A stretch of DNA of 64,000 bases from Channallabes apus (GCA_030522415.1 CM060125.1:26693667-26757666), one strand, 5' to 3'. Shown: positions 1 to 11,867, numbered from the stretch's first letter. The notes: a model not told the origin generated them from the sequence alone. A program made the numbers and translations.

Positions 1-699
1 GTGTAAATACGTGTGCGGATGAACAAATAAATACAATGATCACCACTGGTCACCTCTGGTCTCCACGGTCCCTAGTTGGACTTCCTAGGTGGATTGGTTA
101 CATTTGGTGGAAAACACAACCCACAGTTGTGCCAAGTCACTATTGCTAAAGGTTAATGCAATTATTTCCATTCCAGGTCAAAGGTCTGGAGCGACTGGTG
201 ATAAAGAAATGACTTTTAATAAACTTGCTTATAACTTACAAGCAACGTACGTTCACGTCTACGGCAGTCTGAGACAAAATACTTTCAAACCTAGTGGGAA
301 AAGTGAGAGTGTTTGAATGCAACCAGATGCTTAAAAGGAAGCAACTTTAACTTTAAAGCAACTTATAGTCAAATGTCGGAAACATTCAAAATATGGTTAT
401 AAGTTAGTGTGAAAGTAAAGCCGCTATTTGCCTGAAAATTGCTGCTTATGAAGCTAAACAACTTTTTAACATTATACAGTTTACAGGTGTTTTAGAAAAG
501 ATTTAAACTACAAGAGAACAATTTTCTTTGTTTTCATTTGTTTTGATGCTTGAATAAACCAATTAAACAAACTGACCTTAAAGGACAAAACAATACACTG
601 CAATAATGAAATGATTTTGAAGTAAAACCGAAGCTCTAACCAAGGAGCCCTAAGAGGCCGTTCACATCACGTCTAAAAAGTGTATAAACGCCAGCCATG
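1..699. other. intergenic, nothing recognised
   Basis: AT-rich sequence with no ORF that looks coding, no splice-flanked exon and no repeat family I recognise. The short open frames here have no recognisable protein content. Confidence 0.5.
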
Positions 700-956
700 G
701 TGCTGTCTCCTTCTTGTTGTTGTTGTTGGTCTTTCGGCTGCTCCCGGCAAGGCGTCGCCACAGCGGAATATCCAGTCCGCACTACAACTTGGCACAGGTT
801 TTACACCGGATGCCCTTCCTGACGCAACCCTCCCATTTTATCCGGGCTTGGGACCGGCACTGTATCCAGTGGCTGGGGTGTGGGCACTGGCTGGAATCGA
901 ACCCGGGCCGTCCGCATGGCAGGCGAAACACCTACCACTGAGCCACCAGTGCCCGA
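700..956 (-). repeat. tRNA-derived SINE, family B
   Basis: Read on the minus strand, the head carries a Pol III box A match (TGGCTCAGTGG, complement of 935-945) and a box B match (GGTTCGATTCC, complement of 893-903). A body follows with the phrase GGAAGGGCATCC. The same body words recur at 11868-12085, 28010-28110, 28384-28465 and 58575-58755, so this is a dispersed family. It is a SINE rather than a tRNA gene because no clover-leaf acceptor stem closes around the boxes. Confidence 0.75.
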
Positions 957-1264
957 TCAATGGGCAGTACTTTCATAATTTATTTGTTTGTTTGTTTGTT
1001 TTAACCCGCCCCAACCATGCAAAAAACAAACAAACAAAAAAACCCACATATCCCTCCACTTCAACTCATTTCTTAGAGTAGCTTAGGGGCCATTTTATGA
1101 AGATCAAGACTGTGGACAGGAAAATCCACAGTGTTAAATCAACACTGCCAGAGCTCATATACAGTAAGTCCAACTGGACCTGTATAAACACGGAACAATA
1201 TTATTTCAGCACTCTGGGTATTAATTCTACACTGGGGATTTTGCCATGTATAGACAAAGACATA

Positions 1265-1543
1265 AAAACCAACAACGATACCGGATATTTAAGCAATTTC
1301 TTTAGCCTAGAAGATATGTTGTACCTCATGAATATGACTCTTGAGAAAGATGGTTTTCTGCCAGAGTGGGTCATGCACCAAACCCTCAGAGAAAAAGATC
1401 ATCCCCTGTGGGAAGTTGTGCTGGGAAAGCCATGACATTATTCTCTGTTTCTGCATGCCTGGACGCCCAGTGATGTAGATGATCAGATATCCCTGGTCCT
1501 GCCAATGTCTGACCACCCGAACCTTAATCTCGGGCCAAGATCG
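1265..1543 (-). pseudogene. PITPNM-type (rdgB) LNS2-domain fragment, decayed
   Basis: The minus-strand frame reads VVRHWQDQGYLIIYITGRP, then SWLSQHNFPQGMIFFSEGL and VHDPLWQKTIFLK. This is the C-terminal LNS2 domain of membrane-associated phosphatidylinositol transfer proteins, closest in wording to PITPNM1/PITPNM3. The family moves phosphatidylinositol between the ER and plasma membrane. A stop lies just upstream (1544-1546) and another ends the frame at about 1306, after which a residual AKEIA-like match continues past the stop. Residues are missing before VVRHW, and no clean acceptor or donor frames the block. A relic, possibly a retrocopy, is therefore more likely than a working exon. No other PITPNM exon is visible in the window. 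Confidence 0.65.
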
Positions 1544-1608
1544 TCATAATGATGTCCAGATGTACTACAAAACTATCAGTTTATTAATGTGCATATCATG
1601 CATACAGC

Positions 1609-1765
1609 AGTGTTGGGTGTTATACATTACAAAATAACGCGTTAGAATACTTGGGTTACTTTTTTGATGTAACGAGTAATCTAACCTGTTAGGTCCGCCA
1701 TTTAAGTACTCGGTTATTTAGTTACTTTTTCAAAAATGTAATCCGTGAGCCAGACAGCAGTCATT
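1609..1765. mobile_element. hAT-like non-autonomous fragment
   Basis: It starts with CAGTGTTGGG and carries words such as AACGCGTTA, GTAACGAGTAA and TTAGTTACTTTTTC. These are typical of the ends of fish hAT miniature elements built from GTAACG/AGTTACTTT motifs. The right end is not recognisable, so the extent is approximate. It differs from the CAGAGGTGGAAAG family found later in the window. Confidence 0.45.
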
Positions 1766-2174
1766 CCCAATCCATTAGTGTGTGTGAAAGTCATCCTACA
1801 AGCCCCGACCCCAATAACCCACCCCTCCTCTGTTACTCCTGCTGTTATACCCCTGTTTTACTTATGGGGTTTGAATATGTGAGAACCAACACGCGGAAAG
1901 ATGGAAACATAATCACAGCGCTAAAACTCGCGGTGAATCGTGATGAACCGTACTTGAACAGTACTCGAACTAGTTACTTTTATCAGATCCAGACCGGAGT
2001 GCAGACTTTGAGAAGTGCTGACATAGATTCTACACTGCGTTCCAAATTATTACGCAAATGATATCTTTCTCTGATTTTCATAATTAGTAAATGCAAATGA
2101 CGGTCAGTATAATTTTCAAGTCGTCAACTATTAGGGTATAATTAGAATTTTCTTGAACAAACCTCCTGAAATTG
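1766..2174. other. intergenic, nothing recognised
   Basis: A 93-codon open frame (1780-2061) exists on the plus strand, but its translation has no recognisable domain and no splice context. Part of it may be interior sequence of the hAT-like element to the left. Confidence 0.35.
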
Positions 2175-3470
2175 CACTGTTCCAAATTTTTATGCACAAC
2201 AGAGTTAAAACATTTTATAGGTTGTAAAGAACTGAAAATGGGCTTTTGTTAAATTTGCAGCTTTAGGAGGCCATATGTACTGAAATCAAAAACTATTTCA
2301 ATCAAAAACATTCTAACAGGGCTACATGTTACATCTTAACATCGAACCCCTTCTTTGATATCACCTTCACAATTCTTGCATCCATTGAGCTTGTGAGTTT
2401 TTGGACAGTTTCTGCTTGAATTTCTTTGGATGTCAGAATAGCCTCCCAGAGCTGCTGTTTTGAGTCAAACTGCCTCCCACCCTCATAGATCTTTTGAGGA
2501 TTCTCCAAAGGTTCTCAGTGGGGTTGAGGTCAGGGGAGGATGGGGGCCACACCATATGTTTCTCTTCTTTTATTCCCATAGCAGCCAATGACACAGAGGT
2601 ATTCTTTGCAGCATGAGATGGTGCATTGTCGTGCATGAAGATGATTTTGCTACGGAAGGCACGGTTCTTCTTTTTGTACCATGGAAGAAAGTGGTCAGTC
2701 AATATACTTTGCAGAGGTCATTTTCACACCTTCAGGGACCCTACAGGGGCCTACCAGCTCTCTCCCCATGATTCTGGCCCAAAACATGACTCCGGCACCT
2801 CCTTGTTGACGTTGCAGCCTTGTTGGGACACGGTGGCCATCCACCAACCATCCACTACTCCATCCATCTGGACCATCCAGGGTTGCACGACACTCATCAG
2901 TAAACAAGACTAGTCTTCATGTATGCCTGGGCCACTGCAACCGTTTCTGCTTGTGAGCATTGATTAGGGGCCGAATAGTAGGTTTATGCACAACTGCAAG
3001 CCTTTAAAGGATCCAACACCTTGAGGTTCGTGGGACTCCAGAGGCACCAGCAGCTTCAAATACCTGTTTGCTGCTTTGTAATGGCATTTCAGCAGCTGCT
3101 CTCTTAATCAGAAACCTTCCTCATTCTGCCTTTATCTGCACGAACCTGTCTGTGCTATGAATCAGCCACAAATGTTTGAGACACTGAGACACATTGCAAT
3201 ATTTGACGCTTTTCGGCAGCAGAGATCCTTTTTCTTTCCCATATTGCATGAAACCTGCGGCCTGCTTAATAATGTGGAACAACCTTCTTCAGTACTTTTT
3301 CTTTAATTGGGCTCATCTGGCAAACTAATTATCACACGTGTCTGAGATTCATTTCAGTGATCCAAAGAGCCCTGAGACACAAAACCATCCATGAGTTTAA
3401 TTTAAAAAACTAAACATTTAATGTTTATGACTCTTACATCCAATTTGCATAATAATTTGGAACGTGGTGT
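2175..3470 (-). mobile_element. Tc1/mariner element, full length, dead transposase
   Basis: Two frames on the minus strand carry the DDE transposase core: MFTDECRATLDG and GGAGVMFWARIMG (2695-2907), then FMHDNAPSHAAKN and PPSSPDLNPTENLW (2433-2702). These are the conserved DE and D34E regions of Tc1 transposases. The N-terminal DNA-binding part (about 2910-3330) is readable only with stops and shifts. The ends form inverted repeats: GTTCCAAATTTTTATGCA near 2180 and TGCATAATAATTTGGAAC near 3447. The element is about 1.3 kb, a normal Tc1 size. Stops between the two core frames mean it cannot make active transposase. Confidence 0.88.
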
Positions 3471-6400
3471 ATGGGTAAAAGTGTAATATAAAAATAACCC
3501 GACTCCAATAAATTAAGATTTATCATGGTTTTTCACATTACGTGTGGCAAACTGACAGATGGTGTTGATGGTTTTCACAAATTGCCATCCACTCTTCTTT
3601 ATGTTTAAAATTAAGAGTAGGAAAGTATTTTCCTTGAATTATTTCTTCACATTTTACTACCTCCTCTGCAAGCGTCTAACTCTCTCTCCAGTTTGGCATT
3701 CTTTTCGAAAGCCATTTTGGTCAGATCATAATAGTCCTACGCAGCTCTATTATAAGGGCGTGAACCAGTTGTGACTGGTGCAGTCTGATTAGTATTAAGG
3801 CTAAATTTTTTTTTTTAAAAGTCACAAGAACACCGCACCCTAATGTCTAACCAACTTTGTGGTTCTCATGGTCATAAAAAGTGACATCACACTTTCATAG
3901 GAACAGTCCTACTGCTTGCTGAAAGAAAGAGGTAGAAATACTCCTGAATGAACTTTTTGTGCAATTCCTAGGAGTGATTCAGAGATGCTCAGTAACTTCC
4001 TGCCTGAGTAAAATCAAACATGAAAAGTAGTATTTAAAAATATATTAGACTGTGTAAAATATGGAAAACATGCATGCTTGGTTTCAAGCACTTTTACTTA
4101 TCTTTCACATCTCAGGATTAAATCAAATGTTACCTGATGTGAACAAGAACAGGTTCACACACTGCCATACACTCAACCTTACTACTGCTTATACAAAATA
4201 AATACCCACATCCAGTAGATACAGTACAGCTGCTCATGGTTTAAAAAACAGGGAAACTCTGAACATTTGATTAAGAACACATTTTACAAATGCATTAGTG
4301 TTTGAGCATGGGCGTGCCACTGGATATGGCGAGTCAGCCAAGACCTCAATCCATGTCAGACTGGGGAAGTCTGGTTGCAAACATATAATCATCCTCTAAA
4401 GTAGCAACATGGCCTTGGCTTGGGTATACAAACAATTCTTCATAAACATCTTGAAGGAAATGTTCTTCCCAGTGGCCTAATGTTTGGCCTTTTTTTAAAC
4501 CACCATTTGAAGAGCTGGACTACAAGCCATGGAAACAAACTATACTCAAGCTCATCCTCTCTCATGAGGATAACTGAATACTGTATGTTCTGCCACATTT
4601 GAATTCCATCTGCAGTGGAAATGAGTATCTTCAAAGTGGATGCAGCCTAGCAAGGAATGCTTTATTCTCTTATGTCTTTCATATTAATCCAATATGAGAC
4701 ATCCTTTAATGAAAATGCTGAATTGCAGTACTTAATCTGCATCTTTATCTAAATATAAAAAAAAAAAAAATACAAAGATATCACAAAAAAGTCATTTATT
4801 GATCACTTCATATACAAACCGCTTATGAACACTTTCAAATGTAAAAAATATTGATCCGATCTCTGTACAAAATACATTTTAAAAATCTTTAGGATTAAAA
4901 AAAAAAATAATTAGTAGGCTAGAATGCAAAACCATGAGTAATTTAATAAAACTGGGCAAGCTTAAGAAAAATAAGATTAAAATCACATCTCCAATCTTGT
5001 CCACCAGTCATGATAGCTTTAAAGATTCAGAGTTTGCAGATGATGTGTGGAGTGCATTCACTGCTGATCAAGACCCGACCCGACAGGATTAGTTTTAATC
5101 TTGTGAACGGTGACATCACAAGCAAGAAACTTTTTGCAAATGAAATTCAGGCCTGCGTGGGACGCTTCTGGAGGCATAAACAGAAGAACATTTCATTAGG
5201 ACAAAAAGAGCAGGGGGGGGGGAAAGAGACTAAAATCTCCACCCCACACAAGACAAAATCAGTTGTTAATTGCAGTAAACCTACTTTTTTGGCCACCAGC
5301 TTGTTCCAGTCAGACAGCAGTTCATCACATCAGGTCAGCATCTGTGTGATGATTGAGAACAGAAACAAAAAGTCACTACTTCATACTAAACAGATCTCCG
5401 ACTTTAAACCAAGCTATGCAACTCGTGCTTATTTTAATTACTTATTTGATCTATTTTTTGTGTGAACAATAATTATTTTTAAAACATTACTATAAATTTC
5501 ATTTAAATCGTAACTATTTTACATTTACTTTTTTTTTTTTAAAGACATTTTAGAGCAAGAGTTGCATGTATTAAATTTTTAAATGAAGCTTCTAAATTTT
5601 GAACGTGTTCCTTATCTTTTTAAAGCAAAGAAAAACAAATAGTGGTGTTGAGAAAAAGACATTTAGGGCAGGTGTTACCTTTTTTTGCAGCGCTTCCTAA
5701 GCCACCTTTTTTGTAGCGCCTCCTTCCCGTTTTTTGTTCTTTATTTTTTCAGCCGAGTCGAGTAAGCCTGCAAGTTTGCAAACTTCTTCACACTACACAT
5801 AACATTTATCCGAGTGACATGTTGGCCACAAAATGAGGAGGGAAAAGTTTGGGATTTTTAAAATTAGAATAATTTTTTGGGTGGAGGGGGGCAACACTTT
5901 ATACATTTGGATGTACATGGTCTACATTTTCTTTCCGTGAGTTGTTTGTCAGTGCAATTTTGATCATACGTTACCTTGTTTTAACGAGGTATTTATTTTA
6001 GAGGCCACTCAGGCAGGACTCACCTCACGATCCTTTTCGATAAGAGAAAAAGATGGAGTGAGCAGTACGTTTTAAAAACATCAGCACTTCCTGGGAACGC
6101 TGGTGCAGCTTTCAAGGAAGTCCCCTTTCAAGAGAAGTGACCCATTTTGCTGTATTGTGTATAAATCATTGAATTGGAAGATTGACATTTATTTCAATTC
6201 AGGATAAACAAAATGGGGCGTGTTTGGTATGTTATTTTTTTTGGTTGTACTTTTTAAGTTTACTGTGACACAAACAAGACAGTCTACGAATAAGAAGTTA
6301 ACTGGATTAATTAACAACGATTCATACACAATATTTTTTAAATTCAGTGAACAGACGATGGACATGTATTAAATCTGCATGCAAGTTTTGGAAACAAAAC

Positions 6401-6484
6401 TAGTTAGTAAAAGGCATTTATGTACTGAAAACTTAAAGAAAAGCAAAAATACCAGGTTTTGTTAGCTGGAAAACAAGACTGCGC
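3471..6484. other. khdrbs1 downstream region, no gene recognised
   Basis: AT-rich, with homopolymer runs at 4758-4771 and 5529-5540. No coding exon is convincing. A 151-codon frame at 5010-5465 translates to low-information sequence with no domain and no repeat support. The part nearest khdrbs1 may belong to a long 3' UTR. Confidence 0.4.
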
Positions 6485-7240
6485 TTTATTGACTGAAATA
6501 CTACAGAAAAAACATGTTTAGTTCCCTATTTAGGCAACGAACACAAGTATTTTTGTGAAAAAAAAAAATCTATAGACATCAAAATAAAACGATTAGCCAT
6601 TGGTAACTTATATACAAGTTTAAACTGGCCACATTTTTTCCATTACAAAGAGAAACTCCATAAATCAATCAACGGGATTAGACTTTTTTTTTATCCTTTT
6701 GAACAAAATACTGCGCCTGAAATTGAACATTTTATTTCTTCAGAGTAAATTCTGGATTCAGTTCAACTTGTCAAATAGCTCACTCGTCTATACCCGTCAG
6801 GTTTAAGGTTGGCTTTTAGTGTTGGGGATTGTACAGCGGCTTTTAAACACTTTCATAACCGTTGAATCTTTTTTTTTTTTTTTTAAAGGATCACAATACA
6901 CTTTTTGCGCAAAAGTTGATTGACTATTTGTAGGAATCAACCAGGCCTTTACTTTTTAGCCAAAATAACTACATATTCCAAAATAAACGAAAATCTCAGC
7001 ACGCATACTGCACAAGCCAACAAACGCAAAGAGGAAGCGCTAAAACCAAACTCTGAGCATATTACTTAATGCAGCAAGGGAAAAAAAAAGCTTTTACCAG
7101 AACACTATTAAAAGAATATATTTATATAAAAAAAAAAAAAAAAAAAAGACAAAATATCAATGTCTAAAAATTACTTTGAGCTGTTAAAAGGAGTTACAAT
7201 TGAAGGCGGTTGCCCTGGCAACCCGAATGAGTGTCACGTC
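6485..7240 (-). other. khdrbs1: probable khdrbs1 3' UTR
   Basis: The sequence directly after the khdrbs1 stop codon has no competing exon. AATAAA polyadenylation signals in gene orientation occur at 6731-6736 and 6485-6490, about 500 and 750 nt past the stop. Which one is used cannot be told from sequence. An A-run on the plus strand at 7129-7147 would be a U-run in the transcript. Confidence 0.5.
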
Positions 7241-8945
7241 TCAGAATCTTCCATACGGGTGTTCTCGGTAGTTGCCTTTATTCTGGCGGGTAGGAGGAGC
7301 TTTGCCTCCGCCGCTGCCCCAAGCAGCACCCTCCCAATCGTCTTCAGCTACAGCAGAAAGAGGGGAGGTGAGGGGGGGGGATCAAAATCACATCATTAAC
7401 TTTCGTATCTCAGACAATCCATGTTCTTACTAATAGGCAAAGATGCTAATAACCATCTCACCGTACGATTCGTAGCTCTCCTGAGCCTCACCGTGGCCGT
7501 AGTCATAGTATTCAGTTTCCCTATAAGAAAAAAAAAAAAAATTTAACATTATAGCAAACAAAGATTAGATTCTTCCCAGCTAAACTGTGAAAACACTGAA
7601 AGCTCAAGTCGTGACGAAATAAATTACGATGGACTTACCCCTGTGGTGCTGCCTGGCTGTAATAGTTTTCATAACCTTCATAAGGAGTTTCGGCGTAGTT
7701 CTCCTCATACGACTAAAGAAAAATCAAGTTATCGTTTAAAAACAAGAGACAGTTTAAATATACAACTCCAGGCACAAACGATGGAATCAACACATTGATG
7801 TTCATTTATTCATGACTTAACATCAGGAAACAAACTGTTAAAGATTCAAGTTAAAAAATATAATCAGTATAAATATAATGCACAATAAAATTGAACAGAC
7901 TTGTAACAAGTTAATATAAAAAAAAAAAAAAAAAAAAAAGCACATCAACTTCTGTCCTGTACTTGGTAACTAACGATGGTTTGACTCACGTATTCCTCAT
8001 ACGACTCTGGTGCTTGATGCTGCTGATGAGAGAGTGCGGGTGCAGGTGCCATCCTCTGTGAGGCAGCGGGGGGACGGGAGCGTCCGGCAGCACCTCCACG
8101 GTTAGAGGAGGCAGACGGGTGTCCGCCCCTGCCCACAGGTGCTCCTCTAGCTGCTCCACCTCTTCCTGGGCCTCCTCTGGGGGCACCGCCACGAGGGGCA
8201 CCACCACGAGGGAGCATGCCACGACCCCTGATGGGCAAAATAATAATCAAGTCTGAGTTAATCATACTTGGGGCCTAGGGAATTTTTTTTTTAAATTAAA
8301 ATCAGGTCTATTACACATGTATGACCAAGGGAAGAGGGGGGGGGGGGACTAAAATTCCGCCATTGTCTTGTACCTGGCACCGGGCATGGGAAGTGGTGGG
8401 CCACCACGGCCCCGGCCAGGGCCTCCACGGCCACGACTAGGTGCGTCCTGGGCACCATTCAGATATCCCACATCCATGAAAGGATCCTGGTGCATTTCTT
8501 CCATATTGTCCACCTGAAACAGGGCAAAACAATTCTTATAGTACATCTAAAAACTGTAGAAATCTTTAAAAAAAAAAAAAATTAAAAAGCCCCATGCTAA
8601 ACAGTGGATTGTACCGCTGCCAAAAAAAAAAGGTGACTTACAGGCATGAGGAACTTCTTGACCTCTTCCATAGCGTGAGCCATACGCAGGTAACATTCAG
8701 GGATCGGCGCAAACACTTCAATGTACACATGCAGCTCCATGGACAGGTGAGCGTATTTGGGTTCTCCTCCCTTCCTAAGCTCTTCTTCCTAAAAATAAAT
8801 ACAAGTATAAACACGAGCACAAGAAACTATCCCACCTGCTTTTTTTATGACCCTAACGAGCAGGTTTCATTAATATAATGCAGTAAAACAGTACCACCTA
8901 GTGGCAGCACAAAACATGGGTGGAAAAATCAGGTCTGTATTTTTT

Positions 8946-9000
<55 letters not shown>

Positions 9001-10978
9001 GAAAAGGCACCATGCTGGACAATATTATTTTTTTTTACCACCATTAGAGCAGGACTACTTCTCATTTAATTTTTTAATTCTATATACTTTTATCAATTAA
9101 ATATTTTGAATAATTTACCAACACACTACAAAAATCTCTTTCAACCCTGTCCTGTTGACCTGGATCAGTATTCAGTTTTACCTTGTTCTTGTCCCTCATT
9201 GAGCCTTTGCCCAGGACTGAGATCTTTGCCCCGGTTTCCTCCTGCAGTCTTTTGATGGTGCTGCCCTGGGGTCCGAGAATCTTCCCCACAAAGTTGAACT
9301 GAAGGACAAAACGAGAAACAGTTTAGAATTCAGGAAGAAATCACACAAAGATTGAGACCATCAAACCTCTCCGCCAGGGACAAACAGTACAGAGAACGAT
9401 ATTGAAAATTAACCCTGTATAGAATTAATATGTTTGCAACCACTTACCCGAGGGTACTGCTTGACGGGAATAAGCACGCGTTCTTTCACCCGGACGTTTT
9501 TGGCAGTAAACAGATCCAGGTACGTCTCGCCGTCTTTTTTTGGTTCGCCTTTCTGAATCCGTTCGATCTCTGCATTTACAAAAAATTTTTATTTTAAATC
9601 ACCGGATAATTCAATAAGACGCATTGCAGTAAATAAAACACTATTGAAGCTGTGCACCTGAAACACGCACAAGCCAAAATATATCTGGTGTTCATGTGGA
9701 ACTTGTTACAATGAAAAGAACCAACACCAGGGTTAAAAACTAATACATAATTTTTCTTTTTGGTGGTGGTGGTGGGGGGGGGGGGGTGACCTTTTACCAG
9801 GATGAGACTAGTGTCTCTAAAGTGTATAGACACACAGAAAATAAGCACACAGCTTTAAAGTTTTGCAATTTACATGAACTTTCATAAAAAAATTAATTGC
9901 CATGCATTATATATCAATATATACAATGGCACTATTATAATTATATAACAGTACATCATACTATTTTTTTTTTAGATTGGTATGATTTACTGTTTATTGT
10001 ACGAGTCTCTCAAAAAGGTGTACAAGACCCACTTTGTCCCCGACTTACGAACGTGCTCTTGTAACGGAACTCGTTCGTAAGTCGGGGACTAACCATATGT
10101 CCAATTACACACACACGTACATCTATTCTCTAAATTCCGCAGCATACACATGCACACTAATTTAACCTACACCATGTGGCATTAAACCAATATTTATATT
10201 AATTTGAACTATTTGTAGATGCTAATCTGCATTTCTACAATTCATCGCGTGTGCGCGCGCAGACACCCCTCGCTGCCCCCCCCCTCTCCTCCTCCGAGAG
10301 CTCTGGACAAATCTCTCAAACATTTTTCCGGGCAGGAAAATCATCTTATCCAAAACTACACCCCCACACCATAAGTCCAAGGGCGTAGCCCGTTCATTTC
10401 GCAGGTTTTCTTATAAATTGAGCGAGACACAAGTCATCTTCCATTGTGCCTGGAAAATGGTGCGCGCGTGCGCGACAACCGGAAAAAAAAAAACGCCAAA
10501 AGATGTAGATTAGCAACTGGACCTCGATCACGTCACAGTAACAGTTACAATTACACAGAACGTTTACACGTGGTGTGTAAATTAACTGGGATGCCGAAAA
10601 AACGTGCGCACGCACACCAGAGCTCTTTGTTCCCGGGGAACGCGCAGACAATGCTAACATGCTAAGCTTTGTCGACTAGCCGGCCTAGCTCGCGCGGGTT
10701 AGCACGCGCTCCCAAGTCGTAAGCATTATTCAGCAAAAGCGCAGCTCAATGAACTCGCTTAAAAATTAGAAGTGAAATAAATACACATTTATTTATATAT
10801 AAAACGTACCTGCAGAGAGCAGTTTCATGGCGTGAGTGAAAGACGAGTCCAGGCTGTCCTTCTCCGCCAGCAGCTCCGGCAGGTATTTACTCTCGCTCTC
10901 CACCATGTTGGGATTATTACTGTTGGTGTTGTTCGGTTTCTTTCCTTTGATGCTGTTGTTGTTACGGTTCGCATCCAT
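7241..10978 (-). CDS. khdrbs1: KHDRBS1 / Sam68, STAR-family RNA-binding protein
   Basis: A nuclear RNA-binding signalling adaptor that controls alternative splicing by binding U/A-rich motifs. Nine coding exons fit GT-AG and phase: 10810-10978, 9448-9569, 9182-9298, 8642-8788, 8374-8513, 7990-8227, 7639-7712, 7462-7520 and 7241-7347. They sum to 1173 nt, or 390 residues plus stop. Residues 32-75 form QUA1 ([20 protein letters not shown]). The KH domain starts at 98 ([12 protein letters not shown]; GxxG loop 106-109) and continues through [13 protein letters not shown]. Residues 220-311 are RGG/PRGG-rich, 306-356 tyrosine-rich ([18 protein letters not shown]), and the end YREHPYGRF is the Sam68-type nuclear localisation tail. 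The GPQG loop and KISVLGKG argue for KHDRBS1 over KHDRBS2/3. Human Sam68 has 443 residues; this one lacks most of the N-terminal proline/RG extension. The a/b fish paralogue is not decided. Confidence 0.95.
8955..8998. repeat. (TA)n microsatellite in khdrbs1 intron 3
   Basis: An uninterrupted TA run of about 44 bp lies between khdrbs1 exons 3 and 4. It is likely length-polymorphic. Confidence 0.9.
10036..10089. repeat. perfect 18-bp fold-back in khdrbs1 intron 1
   Basis: The arms GTCCCCGACTTACGAACG (10036-10053) and CGTTCGTAAGTCGGGGAC (10072-10089) are exact reverse complements around an 18-nt loop. Words of the same kind (GTTCGTAAGTC, TCGGGGACTAGCTGTAC) flank the insertion at about 43234-43772. 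The hairpin is therefore best read as a minimal fold-back mobile element rather than a gene-specific structure. Confidence 0.75.
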
Positions 10979-11310
10979 TAATCCTGTGTGTGGTTTAGCA
11001 GAGCGTACAGAGCGCTGGAGTAGAGCAGCACGGAGGATGTGTGCAGCTTCTCTCTAACAAAGGTGGTCGTTGCGTCTTTTCCCCTACCCGTATTTAAATA
11101 AGCCCCGCCTGCCGTACGATGATTGGCTTAACAACGCCTTCCATAAAAACGAATCCTATGATTGGATACATTATGAAGAAACAGCCAATCATAGCATCGA
11201 ATGCGGGACTTTGTGCCTTATCACCGGAACAGGAAATTACGTTGTCAAGGGAACGGGGTTTATCCGTTCTTGAGCGAAATGAGGAATCAAACATGGCGGC
11301 TGTTATGGCT
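10979..11310 (-). promoter_or_regulatory. khdrbs1 promoter with CCAAT boxes
   Basis: Directly upstream of the khdrbs1 start codon. CCAAT boxes lie at 11122-11126 and 11161-11165 (gene strand) and 11185-11189 (opposite strand). The sequence is GC/CpG-rich compared with the flanks. A YY1-like element AAACATGGCGGC (11289-11300) faces away from khdrbs1, which could mark a divergent transcript. The transcription start is not visible from sequence alone. Confidence 0.6.
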
Positions 11311-11499
11311 TTCATTTTATTCAGATTTTATGATGCTGGAGTTGTAAACGATTTTATATTGTGGTGCCAAACAAGACAAAAATACTTAATAATAATAATA
11401 ATAAATCCCTCACTCTTATAATATGACATGATATAGTCATAGGATGTAGTGAGAGGACATCTTGTGTCCAAAATAAATCACACCCTGATGTACAGTTAA

Positions 11500-11725
11500 A
11501 TACATTGACCAGCCATTATATTACATCATAACCAACCACCTCTGAGGTCCCCCCTTTTGAGCTACAGTAGCTCTCCTATTGCTACCCATGTGCATCAGTG
11601 AGCCCGGGCCCCCCATGACCCTGTAATATGTTTCTCATTTCTTTGATTCCTTGCTGTCTAATATATCCTACCCACTTCCAGCCACCATTGAGGTATTGTA
11701 TCTGTATCTACTGTGAGAAGGAACA
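11500..11725 (-). mobile_element. Tc1/mariner transposase fragment (N-terminal part)
   Basis: The plus strand carries phrases typical of a common fish Tc1-like family in antisense: GAGCTACAGTAGCTCTCC, GTGCATCAGTGAGCC, CCATGACCCTGTAAT and TAATATATCCTACCCAC. They correspond to the helix-turn-helix end of its transposase. Only about 220 bp remain and no open frame survives. A C-terminal piece, apparently of the same family, is at 50206-50690. Confidence 0.5.
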
Positions 11726-11867
11726 AAATGTAATGGCAAAGACAATAGGACACAGGTCATTACTTTTTTGGTGGCAAAGGGGGGGGGGACATACTCAATA
11801 TTAAGTCATGATGTTATTGCTGATCAGAGTAATAAATCCATGAAAAAATAGTTCAGCTGCTACAATA

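Noticed and set aside
714..941. Overlapping plus-strand ORFs of 75 and 133 codons
   Set aside because: They run through a SINE in antisense, and the translation has no domain.
893..945. tRNA gene on the minus strand
   Set aside because: Box A and box B are present, but no acceptor stem or anticodon arm closes, and the body recurs as a SINE.
4440..4634. Possible exon on the minus strand (WNSNVAEH-like reading)
   Set aside because: The frame is short, interrupted by stops in alternative readings, and I could not place it in any protein family.
5010..5465. 151-codon plus-strand ORF downstream of khdrbs1
   Set aside because: It has no recognisable domain, no splice context and low-information composition, in a likely 3' flank of a minus-strand gene.
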